Notes: generated by a model not told the origin, from the sequence alone. Shown: positions 15,499-24,617, numbered from the stretch's first letter. The stretch is DNA of 36,116 nt from Mycobacteriales bacterium (GCA_035995165.1 DASYKU010000146.1:1-36116), one strand, 5' to 3'. Made by a program: numbers and translations.

Positions 15499-16830
15499 TC
15501 AGCTCCCGTCCACTCGCCAGCCGGCCAGCACCGACCGGACGTCCGCATCATCCGTCAGCAGCGCGTCGAACAGCGCCCGCGCGCCGTCCGGCGTGCCGCC
15601 GGCGAACCCGATGTCCGCCACGAACTTCGTCTCCACCGTCCGCCACAACTCGCCCGGGCCGAAGTCGTCCCGGCGGCCGTGGCCGACACCGTCGACGACC
15701 ACCAGCGGCTCGTCCGGACCGGCCGGCAGGTCCTCGATCCGGACCGTTGCCGCCACCTTCTGCACCAGCACGTCGTCGAGGACGGGCCGGTCCAGCGTGG
15801 CCAGGCCGACGTCGCCGTGGACGAGGCCGAGCGCGACGAGGAACGGCACGCTGTACTTGGCGTCCTGCAGGGTCGCCGGGTTCGCCCGCTGCGCCGGCGG
15901 CTCGCAGAGTGGTCGCGACCGGGCGTCGACCCGGATCGTCACCGCCGCGGCCAGCGGGTCGCCCGGCAACCGCCCCCGGTCCAGCACCCCGGCCACGTAC
16001 GGGTGCGAGATCCGGCAGCAGGGCCAGCGCTTCACCTCCGCGTCCAGCAGCCGCCAGCCGGAGCCGGTCAGCAGCGCGGCGCCGTCCGCGGTCAGCGGCG
16101 ATCCGAGGTAGATCCGGAACAGCCCCGCGGCACCCTCGAACACCCGGGCCGGACCGGTGATGCCGGCCCGGGCCAGGCGGCCGGCGTCGACGCCGCCGCG
16201 GGCGGCGAAGCCGGGATAGACCGCCCGCGCCGTGCCGCCCACCCCGAACGCGGCCTCCTTGCCCCCGGCCGCCTGCATGTACGCCAGGCCCAGCGCGGAG
16301 GTCAGCTCGGCGTCGGAGAGCCCGGCGGTCAGCCCGTACGCGAGGGTCGCGCCGAAGTAGCCGAACAGCTGGGTGAGGAACCAGTTCGAGGTCGGGCTGG
16401 TCAGCGCGGCCACGTCGCCGAGCCGGCAGACCAGCTCGTTGCCCAGCGCGACGGCGTCGACGACGGGGACCGCCGGGCCCTGGGCCGCCGTCTCGGCCGC
16501 CGCGCACAACGCCGCCGGCAGGGTCGCCGCGGACAGGTGGACGTGGCCGGGGTCGTACACGTCGTCGTAGTCGAGCAGGTGGATGAGCGCGCCGTTGCCG
16601 AAGGCATGCGCGCTGTCCGGACCGAGGTAGAGCCCGGTGCCCTCGGTGCCCTCGCCGATCGCGCGGGCGACGGCCCGGGCGAGGTCGGAGGTCCGGGCGG
16701 CGGCGATCGCGATGCCGGCGGAGTCGGCGACGTGCAGCCGGGTGCGCTCGAGCACCGCGGCCGGCAGGCCCGCGGCGAGCTGCCCGCGGGCCCAGGCCAC
16801 CACGTCCGCGCTGACGCTGCCGTCAGTCAT
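15499..16830 (-). CDS. MmgE/PrpD family protein
   Basis: A 443-residue protein of the fold that includes 2-methylcitrate dehydratase (PrpD), cis-aconitate decarboxylase and iminodisuccinate epimerase. The typical N-terminal helical domain has NGALIHLLDYDDVYD (about 79-93) followed by the conserved HVHLSAATLPAAL. A KEAAFG segment and the C-terminal lid region (KRWPCCRISHPYVAG) also match. ATG 16830 overlaps the ABC ATPase stop by 8 nt. In this operon it may dehydrate, decarboxylate or epimerise a polar carboxylate intermediate. PrpD proper is not claimed because no methylcitrate synthase or methylisocitrate lyase gene is present. Confidence 0.9.
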   Translation of the reverse strand: MTDGSVSADVVAWARGQLAAGLPAAVLERTRLHVADSAGIAIAAARTSDLARAVARAIGEGTEGTGLYLGPDSAHAFGNGALIHLLDYDDVYDPGHVHLSAATLPAALCAAAETAAQGPAVPVVDAVALGNELVCRLGDVAALTSPTSNWFLTQLFGYFGATLAYGLTAGLSDAELTSALGLAYMQAAGGKEAAFGVGGTARAVYPGFAARGGVDAGRLARAGITGPARVFEGAAGLFRIYLGSPLTADGAALLTGSGWRLLDAEVKRWPCCRISHPYVAGVLDRGRLPGDPLAAAVTIRVDARSRPLCEPPAQRANPATLQDAKYSVPFLVALGLVHGDVGLATLDRPVLDDVLVQKVAATVRIEDLPAGPDEPLVVVDGVGHGRRDDFGPGELWRTVETKFVADIGFAGGTPDGARALFDALLTDDADVRSVLAGWRVDGS

Positions 16831-17914
16831 CGGTGAGCACGCTGGCGTCGTCGCGGCCGAAGCTGATGACGCCGGCCTCCCCGGCCGGGACGTGGTCGTG
16901 GTCGGCCAGCGGCGAGGTGATGCGGATGCTCTGCTCGCCCACCCGGTACTGGGCCTCGCGGGTGTCACCGACCGTCGCCGACACCACGCAGCGGGCCTCG
17001 AGCACCTCCGTCCCGGACTCCGGTGACGGCGTGGTGCCGGCGTGGTGGCGGATGCGGGCGTTGCGGACGAGCAGTGCGCAGGCCTCGCCCACGGTCCAGC
17101 TCCGGGGACTGGCGGCGGTCACCCGCTGCCCCTCCACCTCGACGGTCGTGTACGACCCGTCCGTGCCGACCACCCGCGCAGCGAGCAGGACGCCGGCGTC
17201 GAGGAACCGGGCCACGTGCGCGGTCCCGGGAGAGCGCCACATCTCCCCCGGGGACGCCTGATGGACGATCTCGCCGTCCCGCATGAGGCAGACGCTGTCG
17301 GACATGCTCAGCGCCTCCTGCCGGTCGTGGGTGACGTAGAGGGCGGTGATGCCGGCCTCCTGCTGGATGCGCCGGATGTCCAGCCGCAGCTGGCTGCGCA
17401 GCCGGGCGTCGAGGTTGCTCAGCGGCTCGTCCAGCAGCAGCACCTTGGGCTCGTAGACCAGCGCCCGGGCCAGCGCCACCCGCTGCTGCTGGCCGCCGCT
17501 GAGCTGGAACGGGTACGACGCGCCGAGCGCGCCGAGGCCGACCATCTCCAGACTCTCCCGGACCCGGCGGCGGACGTCGCCTGTGGACAGTGACCGCACC
17601 CGCAGCGGGAAGCCGACGTTCTTCTCGACGGTCATGTTCGGCCACAGCGCGTAGGACTGGAAGACCATGCCGACGTCGCGCATCCGGGTCGGCAGGTCGG
17701 TGGTGTCGTTGAAGATCACCCGCTCGCCGAGCTTGATGACGCCGGCGTCGGGCCGCTCCAACCCGGCCACCGACCGCAGCGTGGTGGTCTTGCCACATCC
17801 GCTGGGCCCCAGCAGCGTGACGAACTTGCCCTCCTCGACGTCGAAGCTGACCCCGGAGAGGACCGGCGTGCGCGCGAACCGCTTGTGCAACCCGATCACG
17901 TGGATGGCCGACAT
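16823..17914 (-). CDS. ABC transporter ATP-binding protein (Fe3+/spermidine/organic acid type)
   Basis: A 363-residue nucleotide-binding subunit. Walker A is GPSGCGKTT (36-44), the Q-loop Gln86, signature LSGGQ (138-142), Walker B LLLDEP (159-164) and H-loop His196. After about residue 235 comes a TOBE-like beta domain, as in PotA/FbpC-type proteins. It starts 3 nt after the permease stop and overlaps the MmgE/PrpD start by 8 nt. It energises the importer formed with the fused permease (17918-19735) and the lipoprotein receptor (19767-20879). The family is usually labelled iron or polyamine import, but its location inside a catabolic operon argues for the pathway substrate. Confidence 0.93.
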   Translation of the reverse strand: MSAIHVIGLHKRFARTPVLSGVSFDVEEGKFVTLLGPSGCGKTTTLRSVAGLERPDAGVIKLGERVIFNDTTDLPTRMRDVGMVFQSYALWPNMTVEKNVGFPLRVRSLSTGDVRRRVRESLEMVGLGALGASYPFQLSGGQQQRVALARALVYEPKVLLLDEPLSNLDARLRSQLRLDIRRIQQEAGITALYVTHDRQEALSMSDSVCLMRDGEIVHQASPGEMWRSPGTAHVARFLDAGVLLAARVVGTDGSYTTVEVEGQRVTAASPRSWTVGEACALLVRNARIRHHAGTTPSPESGTEVLEARCVVSATVGDTREAQYRVGEQSIRITSPLADHDHVPAGEAGVISFGRDDASVLTDD

Positions 17915-17917
17915 TTC

Positions 17918-19735
17918 TCAGGACACCCCCGTTCCGACCAGGTTCTGACCGGCCGCCGGCGTCGCCGTCGCGGCCGACTCGAGGTCCAGGATCACCGTCT
18001 TCTCCTTCCCACGGGGCCGCCCGTAGGCGGCGCCCAGCAGCAACAGGCCGGCGACCACCGCGATCAGGACGCACTGCCCCAGCGCGAGAACGGCCGCGTA
18101 GCCGTACTGTCCGTCCTGCATGTAGTCGTAGATCAACACCGAGAGCGTCTTGGTGTTGCCGTTGGTGAGGATCGCCGCGGCGGAGACCTCGTTGATCGCG
18201 AACACGAACGCCAGCAGCGCACCCATGAACAGGCTGGTGCGGATCTGCGGCACCGCCACCGACAGGATCCGCCGCCAGAGCGGGGCACCGGCGACCTCGG
18301 CGGCGTTCTCCAGCTCGACCGAGGACTGCAGCACCGCCGTCTGCACGACCCGGGTCACGATCGGCAGCCAGCCCGCGAAGATCGCGATGCCGACGATGTA
18401 GATGCTGTTGTAGACCGGGCTGCCGATGTAGGTCCAGATGAGGCCCAGGGCGAGGATCGTGCCGGGCAGCCCGAGTGGCAGGTTGGCCAGGAACTGCACG
18501 ATCCGCGACAGCGGCCCGACGTGCCGGACGGTCGTGTACGCGACCAGACCGCCGATGACGACCGCCCCGACCATCGACGCTCCCGCGATCTTCAGCGAGT
18601 TCGTCACGCACTGCGCGACCGACGGATCCTGGTAGACCGCGCGGAAGTTCGCCGCGGTGAACATGTGCCAGCTCAGGTCGTTGGAGAAGAACGGCACCGC
18701 CGAGCGCAGGATCACACCCAGCAGCGGCAGGACCACCGAGATCGTCACGTACACCCAGACGATCGCGGTGCTCGTCGCCCGGGCCCGCCGGCCGGCGTTG
18801 CGGGGCCCGTGCCGGACCGCCTTGCCGGTCTGGGTGGCGAAGCGGCCCTGCGTCCGGGTCGCTCGCATGTGGACGATCAGACCGAGGGTCGCCACCACCA
18901 GCAGCAGCGTCCCGGCCGCGGCGGCCCCGTTGTAATCCAACGGGAAGCTGGTGGTGAGCGTGAAGATCACGTTCGACAGTACGTAGTGCCGATCGGGGGC
19001 GGTGAGGATCGACGGCACCGAGTAGATCTCCGAGGCCAGGACGAAGACCAGCACGAACGCCGACACCAGCGCCGGCGCCAGCAGCGGCAGGGTGACCCGC
19101 AGCGCCGTCCGCAGTGGCCGGGCCCCGGCGACCTCGGCCGCCTCGTACACGTCCGCGCCGATCCGGTCGATCGCGTCGGAGGCGAACACGAACGCGTACG
19201 GCGTGAAGTACATGCACAGCACGAACACCGCGCCCGGCACGCTGACGATGTTGATCGTGGGCAGGTGGCCCCGGTCGAGCAGGTCGTTCAGCAGCCCCGC
19301 GTTCGGCGCGAGCAGACTGACCCAGCCCACCGTGGACACCAGCGGGGAGATGAACAGCGGGGCCATCAGCGCACCCCGCAGCAGCCCGCTCGCGTGCGGC
19401 ACCGCCCGGTTGAACAGGACGGCGAGCGCGAACCCGATCGCGGTGGTGAGCACCGCGCAGGACAGCGCGACGATCGCCGTGGTCCGCATCGGGATCAGGA
19501 ACTGCCGGGTGGTGTACACCCGGCGGAGGTTGTCCAGGGTCCAGGCGTTCACCGGTGCTGTCGGCAGGTTCGTCGACAGCGCCGCCTCGATCAGATAGAC
19601 CGCCGGCACGACGATCCCCACCGCGAGCACGACGAGCAGGGCCAGCCGGGGCAGACGCTCGGTCACCCATCGAACCCGACGACTGCTGACCAACCAGGTA
19701 CGAGCGTCAGCCACGGCTGCCCTGCTTCCTCTCAT
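17918..19735 (-). CDS. ABC transporter permease, two fused membrane domains
   Basis: A 605-residue inner-membrane protein with about 12 hydrophobic segments in two homologous halves. Each half carries a BPD-type coupling helix: EAAEVAGARPLRTALRVTLP in the first and ENAAEVAGAPLWRRILSVAVP in the second. The fused arrangement is typical of the FbpB/iron-type and related organic-acid importers. A charged linker (about 312-345) joins the halves. The start ATG 19735 follows the receptor gene by 31 nt, and the stop is 3 nt before the ATPase. It makes a complete three-gene importer without needing a second permease gene. Confidence 0.93.
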   Translation of the reverse strand: MRGSRAAVADARTWLVSSRRVRWVTERLPRLALLVVLAVGIVVPAVYLIEAALSTNLPTAPVNAWTLDNLRRVYTTRQFLIPMRTTAIVALSCAVLTTAIGFALAVLFNRAVPHASGLLRGALMAPLFISPLVSTVGWVSLLAPNAGLLNDLLDRGHLPTINIVSVPGAVFVLCMYFTPYAFVFASDAIDRIGADVYEAAEVAGARPLRTALRVTLPLLAPALVSAFVLVFVLASEIYSVPSILTAPDRHYVLSNVIFTLTTSFPLDYNGAAAAGTLLLVVATLGLIVHMRATRTQGRFATQTGKAVRHGPRNAGRRARATSTAIVWVYVTISVVLPLLGVILRSAVPFFSNDLSWHMFTAANFRAVYQDPSVAQCVTNSLKIAGASMVGAVVIGGLVAYTTVRHVGPLSRIVQFLANLPLGLPGTILALGLIWTYIGSPVYNSIYIVGIAIFAGWLPIVTRVVQTAVLQSSVELENAAEVAGAPLWRRILSVAVPQIRTSLFMGALLAFVFAINEVSAAAILTNGNTKTLSVLIYDYMQDGQYGYAAVLALGQCVLIAVVAGLLLLGAAYGRPRGKEKTVILDLESAATATPAAGQNLVGTGVS

Positions 19736-19766
19736 CGCGATGTCGTCCTCGCCGCCCGGGGCGCCG

Positions 19767-20879
19767 TTACGCCGAGCCCATGGTCACGGAGAACTGCTTC
19801 TGCAAGGCCGGCAGGTTCGTCGACCAGTCCTGCGTGGTCGGGATGTAGACGGTGCCGATCGGCGCGAACCAGGGCTCGCCGGTCGGCAGCTTCCGGCTGT
19901 CGGTCACGCCGGTCATCGCGCACTTGGAGTTGATCGCGGCCGACTGCCGCAGCTCGCAGGTGCTCTTGCTGGTCATGAACGCGTACAGCAGCCGGGCCGC
20001 GTTGGGGTGCGGCGCGTTGGTGAGCACGCCGTAGAAGGCGTCCGGGAACTGCGGGGCCGGGTCCGGGTAGACGAAGCCGACCGGGGCGCCCGAGGCGACC
20101 AGCGTGATCATCGCGTCGTCGAACTCGCCGAAGACGACCGCCTGCTGGCCCGAGACGATCGCGTCCCGGCCGCCGGCCGTGCCGTCGTAGAGCTTCGGCT
20201 CCTGCGCGTGCAGCTTGTCCAGGAAGTCCTTCGAGATCTTACTGCTGCCGTAGAGGGCGGGGATCCCGCCGGCCGAGGTCGTCGGCGTCACCACGGCCAG
20301 CTTGCCCTTCCACTTCGGGTCGAAGATGCCGTTCCAGTCCCGCAGCGCCGTGGCCTCGGCCGTAGTGACCAGCTTGGTGTTGAAGGCGACCACGATGGTC
20401 TCCGGCTGCGGCGCGTAGACGCCGGGAGCGATGACGAAGTCCTTCGGGTACAGGTCGGCATCGACCGGCTTGATGTTCACGAACGCGCCGGCCTGGGACA
20501 GCTGGTCGGTCGTCGTGATGTCCGACCCCTCGAACAGGTCGGTGCTCTTCACGCCGGCCTGGAAGTCCTGCAGCACCTTGGCGCCGCCCGGGGCGCCCGC
20601 GGTGCGGGTCAGGACCACCTTGACCTTCGGGTACTGCGCGTTGAACGCCTTGATCAGAGCCTGCTCGCTGGCCAGCGGTGCGGCGTAGGTCAGGTTGACC
20701 GAGCCTTCCTTCTCGGCCGCGCTCACCAGGTCCGGTGTGACCTGCAGGACGGCACCGTCGCCCGACGAGGCGGCCGGGCTGGGGTTGCTGTTGCCGGAGG
20801 TTCGGCTGCACGAGGCGAGCGAGACGCTCACCGCTGCCGCCACGACAAGGACGAATGTTGCTCTGGCGCGGGGGATCAC
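19767..20879 (-). CDS. ABC transporter substrate-binding lipoprotein (family 1)
   Basis: A 370-residue extracellular receptor. It has a signal peptide with basic start, hydrophobic core and lipobox LASC (21-24), so Cys24 would be lipid-anchored. The mature part has the family-1 binding fold (GSVNLTYAAPLASEQALIKAFNAQYPKVKV; FDPKWKGKLAVVTP) seen in iron/thiamine/phosphonate-type receptors. No pair of tyrosines typical of ferric-ion receptors stands out, so an organic ligand is likely; this is an inference. The start is GTG 20879 with GGAGG about 5 nt upstream. It follows the UPF0173 hydrolase gene by 60 nt in the same operon. Confidence 0.92.
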   Translation of the reverse strand: MIPRARATFVLVVAAAVSVSLASCSRTSGNSNPSPAASSGDGAVLQVTPDLVSAAEKEGSVNLTYAAPLASEQALIKAFNAQYPKVKVVLTRTAGAPGGAKVLQDFQAGVKSTDLFEGSDITTTDQLSQAGAFVNIKPVDADLYPKDFVIAPGVYAPQPETIVVAFNTKLVTTAEATALRDWNGIFDPKWKGKLAVVTPTTSAGGIPALYGSSKISKDFLDKLHAQEPKLYDGTAGGRDAIVSGQQAVVFGEFDDAMITLVASGAPVGFVYPDPAPQFPDAFYGVLTNAPHPNAARLLYAFMTSKSTCELRQSAAINSKCAMTGVTDSRKLPTGEPWFAPIGTVYIPTTQDWSTNLPALQKQFSVTMGSA

Positions 20880-20939
20880 TACGGCCTCCTACACGAATTC
20901 CGCGGTACGCGGACGGCGCCGGACAGGACCGGTCGCCGA

Positions 20940-21605
20940 TCAGATTTCAAGGGTTTGTTCGCGGGCCAGGACGGTGCCCTTGCGGCCGTCCTCGGCCAGC
21001 AGCGTGACGAACCGCTCCGGGTCCTCCTGGCGCCAGTGCATCGGCACGACGAGCGCGGCATCGAGCAGCCGGGCCGCGATCACCGCGTCCTCCGGCTCCA
21101 TGACCATCTTCCCGTCGATCGGCAGCATGGCCACGTCGATGGGGGCGAACAGGGCCATGTCGCCGAACAGAGCGGTGTCACCGGCGTGGTAGAAGCGTTT
21201 TCCGTGCACGTCGACGACGAACCCGCACGGAGCACCGAGCTCGACCCGCCAGGTCTCCCCCACCGCGAGCGGTGAGTCGTGGATCGCCTGGACGCACTTG
21301 ATGCTGCCCCAGTCGAACTTGAGCCGGCCGCCGAGGTGCAGCCGCGTCACGGTCGCGCCCTCGCCGAGGTAGTGCCGCCCGGCGGACGGGGTCGTGATGA
21401 TGTCCGCCCCGAACCGCTTGGACAGCGCGATCGCGTCGCCGACGTGATCGGTGTGGTTGTGGGTCACCAGGATGTGGGTCGGGTTCAGCCCGTCGGGAAT
21501 CGTGCCGATCTCGGGGTTGCCGGTCAGCCACGGGTCGATGAGCAGCGACGTGTCGTCGAAGTTGATGGAGAAGCAGGCGTGCCCGTGGAACTTCAGGCTG
21601 GTCAT
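20940..21605 (-). CDS. UPF0173-type metallo-beta-lactamase-fold hydrolase
   Basis: A 221-residue MBL-fold metal-dependent hydrolase. Metal ligands: THNHTDH (His49, His51, Asp53, His54), His109 (AIHDS), Asp143 (HAGDTALF) and His190 (PMHW). Sequence and length match the UPF0173 family, whose members have no settled reaction. Thioesterase, lactonase or amidase activity is possible. ATG 21605 lies 18 nt after the EtfA stop. Its place between the ETF genes and the importer suggests hydrolysis of a CoA ester or lactone formed in the pathway. That role is inferred from context only. Confidence 0.88.
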   Translation of the reverse strand: MTSLKFHGHACFSINFDDTSLLIDPWLTGNPEIGTIPDGLNPTHILVTHNHTDHVGDAIALSKRFGADIITTPSAGRHYLGEGATVTRLHLGGRLKFDWGSIKCVQAIHDSPLAVGETWRVELGAPCGFVVDVHGKRFYHAGDTALFGDMALFAPIDVAMLPIDGKMVMEPEDAVIAARLLDAALVVPMHWRQEDPERFVTLLAEDGRKGTVLAREQTLEI

Positions 21606-21623
21606 GTCGAGGCCTCTCTCGGG

Positions 21624-22586
21624 TCAGTTCACGGCGGTGTGGTCGTGACTCGTCTCGATCCCCAAGCGGCCCTCCAGTTCCCGGCGGAGGGCGGTGAGGA
21701 AGTCGCCGACGTCGGCGACGACCGCGATGTCGGCGACGTCGTGCACGGCGGCGTACGGGTTCCGGTTGACGGCGATCACCGAGCAGCCGCCCCAGATCCC
21801 GCTCATGTGCTGGTTGGCCCCGGACAGGCCGAGCGCCAGGTAGGTGCGCGGCGCGACCTTCAGCCCGGTGTCGCCGAGCTTGCGGTCGGCCGCCGCGATC
21901 TTCCACTCGATCGCCTGGCGGGTCGCCGCGACCTGGGCACCGAGCAGGTCGGCGACCGCTTCGTACGATCCCGGGGTCAGTCCGGTGCAGCCGCGGCCGA
22001 TCCCGACCAGCAGGTCGGCCTCCGCGATCGCGGGCGGTCCGACCGGCCCTCCGGTCAGCCACCGGTCGTACGAGGACGGCTGGTGCGGCCGGGTCTCCGG
22101 CTGACCCGGCGTCGCGGACCCGGCCGGGAGCGCGGTCGCGGCCGAGCGGATCTCGGGCGCGATGGTGACCACGGCCGGCCCGGGTGGCAGCTCGTAGTCG
22201 TCGAGCACGTGGGTGGTCGCCCGGCGCCGGGTGAACCGCAGCGCACCGGGATCGCCGGCGACCGCGAGACAATCGGTCAGCAGGCCGGCGCCGAGCTCCC
22301 AGGCCAGCGCCGGCGCGACGGCTGACCCGGCGGCGTCGCCGTAGACGAACACCACGCCGGCCCCGGCCGCCCGCACCTGCGCGGCCACGGCTCGGACGTA
22401 CGCGGCCGACGGGAGCGGGTCGCCAGCCGGCCGGGAGAGCAGCATGACCCCGGCCGGTGCCGCGGTGCGACCGGGAGCGACGACCTCCAGTGCGGCGCCC
22501 CCGAGCGACGGCGCCAGTGCGGCCGCCGCGCGGACCGCTCGGTCCACATTGGACTCCGGAAAGACGATCATCGTGAAGCGCTGCAT
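21624..22586 (-). CDS. etfA: Electron transfer flavoprotein alpha subunit
   Basis: A 320-residue subunit carrying FAD. The C-terminal FAD domain is clear: LLVGIGRG (193-200), GDTGLKVAPRTYLALGLSGANQHMSG (the GLSGANQHMSG loop at 253-263 is equivalent to the usual GISGAIQHxxG), then the VIAVNRNPYAAVHDVADI segment. The N-terminal domain is divergent and the usual RP..GGR part is modified (GIGRGCTG). ATG 22586 has AGGAG 8 nt upstream, inside the end of the EtfB gene. It would accept electrons from the acyl-CoA dehydrogenases of this operon and pass them to the quinone pool through ETF dehydrogenase, not encoded here. Confidence 0.9.
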   Translation of the reverse strand: MQRFTMIVFPESNVDRAVRAAAALAPSLGGAALEVVAPGRTAAPAGVMLLSRPAGDPLPSAAYVRAVAAQVRAAGAGVVFVYGDAAGSAVAPALAWELGAGLLTDCLAVAGDPGALRFTRRRATTHVLDDYELPPGPAVVTIAPEIRSAATALPAGSATPGQPETRPHQPSSYDRWLTGGPVGPPAIAEADLLVGIGRGCTGLTPGSYEAVADLLGAQVAATRQAIEWKIAAADRKLGDTGLKVAPRTYLALGLSGANQHMSGIWGGCSVIAVNRNPYAAVHDVADIAVVADVGDFLTALRRELEGRLGIETSHDHTAVN

Positions 22587-22597
22587 CCCGTCCACTC

Positions 22598-23371
22598 CTA
22601 TCGACCCCCGTAGTGGCGCAGCAGTCGCTCGGCGACCTCGGCCGCGGCCTGCTCCAGCTCGCCGGGTCCGAACCGGATCCGGTCGGTCTCCGTGCTCTCG
22701 ACCCGGGTGCCGACGAGTACCGGCTCCGGCGGCATCGGCGGCCCTGCCGCCGGGGCCGGTGTCACGACCGCGACGTCGGTGGCGAACGCGGCCGCGGTGG
22801 CGTGGATCGACGGCACCGACGGCCGGTTGGTCAGACAGCGCGCGACGGACACCACGCCGCCCGCCTCGATCCGAGCCTGGTCGTGACGGCCACCGCCGTC
22901 CCAGTGGGCGGTGAACCCGTCGCCGGCAGCCTCCACTGTGGACACCCCCGCGACGCAGGGCACGTCGAGCCGGCAGGCGAGCAGGCCCGGCACCTGCCCG
23001 GTCTCCCACTGCGAGCCGCGCAGGCCGGTGAGGACCATCGTCGGCGGTCCCTCCGAGTGCACCAGGTCGGCGAGCAGACCCGCCACCACCGCCGGGGTCC
23101 CCGGCTCGGCATCGATCCGCAGCGCCCGGCCGCACCCCAGTGCCAGCGCGGCCCGCAAGCCCGCCTCGGCCCGAGCGTCGCCGACCGTGACGGCCGCGGC
23201 CTGATCGCCGAGCGCTCCGGCCAGCGCCACGGCCACGGCGACCGCGACCTCGTCATGGCGGCCCAGCCGTGCCACCGGCACCCGCGGCGTGCCCCGGCCC
23301 GCGGGCCGGGTGCCCCGCGCGGCCAGCGTCGCGGCCGGGATCCCGGCCGTCACGCACACCCACACCGTCAT
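22598..23371 (-). CDS. etfB: Electron transfer flavoprotein beta subunit
   Basis: A 257-residue AMP-binding ETF subunit. The family layout is visible: LGRHDEVAVAVAVALA, VTVGDARAEAGLRAALALGCGRALRI, and the recognition loop region that ends ...VARCLTNRPSVPSIHATAAA. ATG 23371 overlaps the aldolase stop by 4 nt (ATGA) and EtfA starts 11 nt after it. The gene order beta-alpha is usual. It is more divergent than housekeeping ETF, and a pathway-specific ETF inside a degradation operon suggests an electron load tied to the two acyl-CoA dehydrogenases at 27451-29877. Confidence 0.88.
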   Translation of the reverse strand: MTVWVCVTAGIPAATLAARGTRPAGRGTPRVPVARLGRHDEVAVAVAVALAGALGDQAAAVTVGDARAEAGLRAALALGCGRALRIDAEPGTPAVVAGLLADLVHSEGPPTMVLTGLRGSQWETGQVPGLLACRLDVPCVAGVSTVEAAGDGFTAHWDGGGRHDQARIEAGGVVSVARCLTNRPSVPSIHATAAAFATDVAVVTPAPAAGPPMPPEPVLVGTRVESTETDRIRFGPGELEQAAAEVAERLLRHYGGR

Positions 23372-24177
23372 CGCGTCTCCTCCTTGCCCAGGACGGCCTC
23401 GGCAGCGCCGTGCACGGCCGCCACCGCGGCCGACGCGGCGGCGCCCAGCAGCGACGCCTCGCTCCCGATCGGGAGCCAGCGCACTCCCTTGCCGAGCCAC
23501 TCCAGTGCCGCCGGGGCGCCCCCGACGAGCAGTCCGGGGATCACGCCGTGCGCGGCACAGCGCTCGATGAGCAGGTCGACGTACTTGGTCACCTCGGGTG
23601 CGCCGACGCGTCCGGGCAGCCCCACGTCGTGGCTGAGGTCGTTGCGCCCCACCACCGCCACGTCCAGCCCCGGTACGGACAGGATCTCGTCGATCCGATC
23701 GAACGCGGCCGCCGTCTCGAGCTGGACCGCGACGATGATCTCCTGGTTGGCCCAGGCCAGGTAGTCCGCATCGATCGGGGTGTAGTCGGTGTGCGGGCCG
23801 CTGGTGGAGACGCCGCGGGAGCCGGCCGGGGTGTACTTCGCCGCCGCCACCGCCCGTTCGACGTCGGCACCGCACTCGACGTCGGGGATCAGCACGCCCA
23901 GCGCGCCCAGGTCGAGCAGCCGGCCGATCGGGAAGTCCTTGGCCGGCGGCCGGACGATCGCGGTCACCCCGGCGGCCCGGGCCGCGGCGAGCTGCCGCGC
24001 GACCGTCTCGACGGAGAAGGACGAGTGCTCCATGTCGAGGTAGAGGAAGTCGAAGCCGGCGCCCGCGAGCACCCGGATCGCCTCCGGGCTGCCGATCGAG
24101 ACGACCCAGCTGCCGACGGCGTACCCGCGGCCCGCCAGCGCCTCCCGGGCCGACGTCCGGCCGGGCGTCGCGCTCAT
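23368..24177 (-). CDS. HpcH/HpaI family aldolase
   Basis: A 269-residue class II pyruvate/oxaloacetate-type aldolase. His51 (LDMEHSSF) is the catalytic His, Arg75/76 region (IVRPP) binds the oxoacid, and the metal ligands are Glu154 (VQLETAAAF) and Asp180 (GRNDLSHDVG). Family members reversibly split 4-hydroxy-2-oxoacids (or malyl-type CoA esters) into pyruvate and an aldehyde. Both ends overlap neighbours by 4 nt (MaoC hydratase upstream, EtfB downstream), so co-translation is likely. It follows the hydratase subunits, which fits hydration then carbon-carbon cleavage. The exact substrate is not visible. Confidence 0.92.
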   Translation of the reverse strand: MSATPGRTSAREALAGRGYAVGSWVVSIGSPEAIRVLAGAGFDFLYLDMEHSSFSVETVARQLAAARAAGVTAIVRPPAKDFPIGRLLDLGALGVLIPDVECGADVERAVAAAKYTPAGSRGVSTSGPHTDYTPIDADYLAWANQEIIVAVQLETAAAFDRIDEILSVPGLDVAVVGRNDLSHDVGLPGRVGAPEVTKYVDLLIERCAAHGVIPGLLVGGAPAALEWLGKGVRWLPIGSEASLLGAAASAAVAAVHGAAEAVLGKEETR

Positions 24178-24617
24178 GCCGGCACCCCCGCGGCGGCCGG
24201 GACGCGGACGCTCGCGGTCCCCGCCATGGTCCGCTCCCCCGCCGAGTTCTCGACCCAGACCTCGCAGTCGACCTCGTCCCGACCGTCCTCGCGCCGGGTC
24301 CCGGTGACCTGGCCGCGGCACACCAGCTCGTCCCCGACGAAGTCCATCGTGGACAGCCGTACGGAGATGCGGCTGACCGCTCCGGGCTCGCCACCGGCCC
24401 AGTCCACGAGCATCCGCACCAGCAGCGCCAGCTTGTACGGTCCGTGCACGACGATGTCGGGCAGGCCGGCCACCCCGGTCGCGAACGCGTGGTCGTAGTG
24501 GATCGGGGTGAAGTCCCCGGACGCCCCGGCCCAGCGCACCAGCGACTCCGGGGTCGGGGTCACGCGCAGCTCCGGCACCGCGTCGCCGGGGCGCACCTGG
24601 TCATGACTCAGCGGCAT
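24174..24617 (-). CDS. MaoC-type (R)-hydratase, catalytic subunit
   Basis: A 147-residue hot-dog protein. The hydratase-2 motif is intact: Asp35 and His40 in ASGDFTPIHYD, followed by the family-typical GLPDIVVHGPYKLALL helix. Such proteins add water to an enoyl-CoA. The companion hot-dog gene immediately upstream (24673-25134) lacks the His, so the pair probably forms one heteromeric enzyme like ChsH1-ChsH2 of steroid degradation. The ATG at 24617 has a weak ribosome-binding site (GGACGG), and the stop overlaps the HpcH/HpaI aldolase start by 4 nt. Confidence 0.9.
   Translation of the reverse strand: MPLSHDQVRPGDAVPELRVTPTPESLVRWAGASGDFTPIHYDHAFATGVAGLPDIVVHGPYKLALLVRMLVDWAGGEPGAVSRISVRLSTMDFVGDELVCRGQVTGTRREDGRDEVDCEVWVENSAGERTMAGTASVRVPAAAGVPA

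Noticed and set aside
14016-16160. Plus-strand open frame of 714 codons across ligase, small genes and MmgE/PrpD
   Set aside because: It spans several well-supported minus-strand genes and has only Arg/Pro/Gly-rich sequence.
15499-16830. Calling the MmgE/PrpD gene 2-methylcitrate dehydratase (prpD)
   Set aside because: No methylcitrate synthase or methylisocitrate lyase gene is nearby, and the family covers several reactions.
16823-20879. Calling the ABC system an iron(III) importer
   Set aside because: The receptor lacks an obvious ferric-ligand tyrosine pair and the genes lie inside an acyl-CoA catabolic operon.
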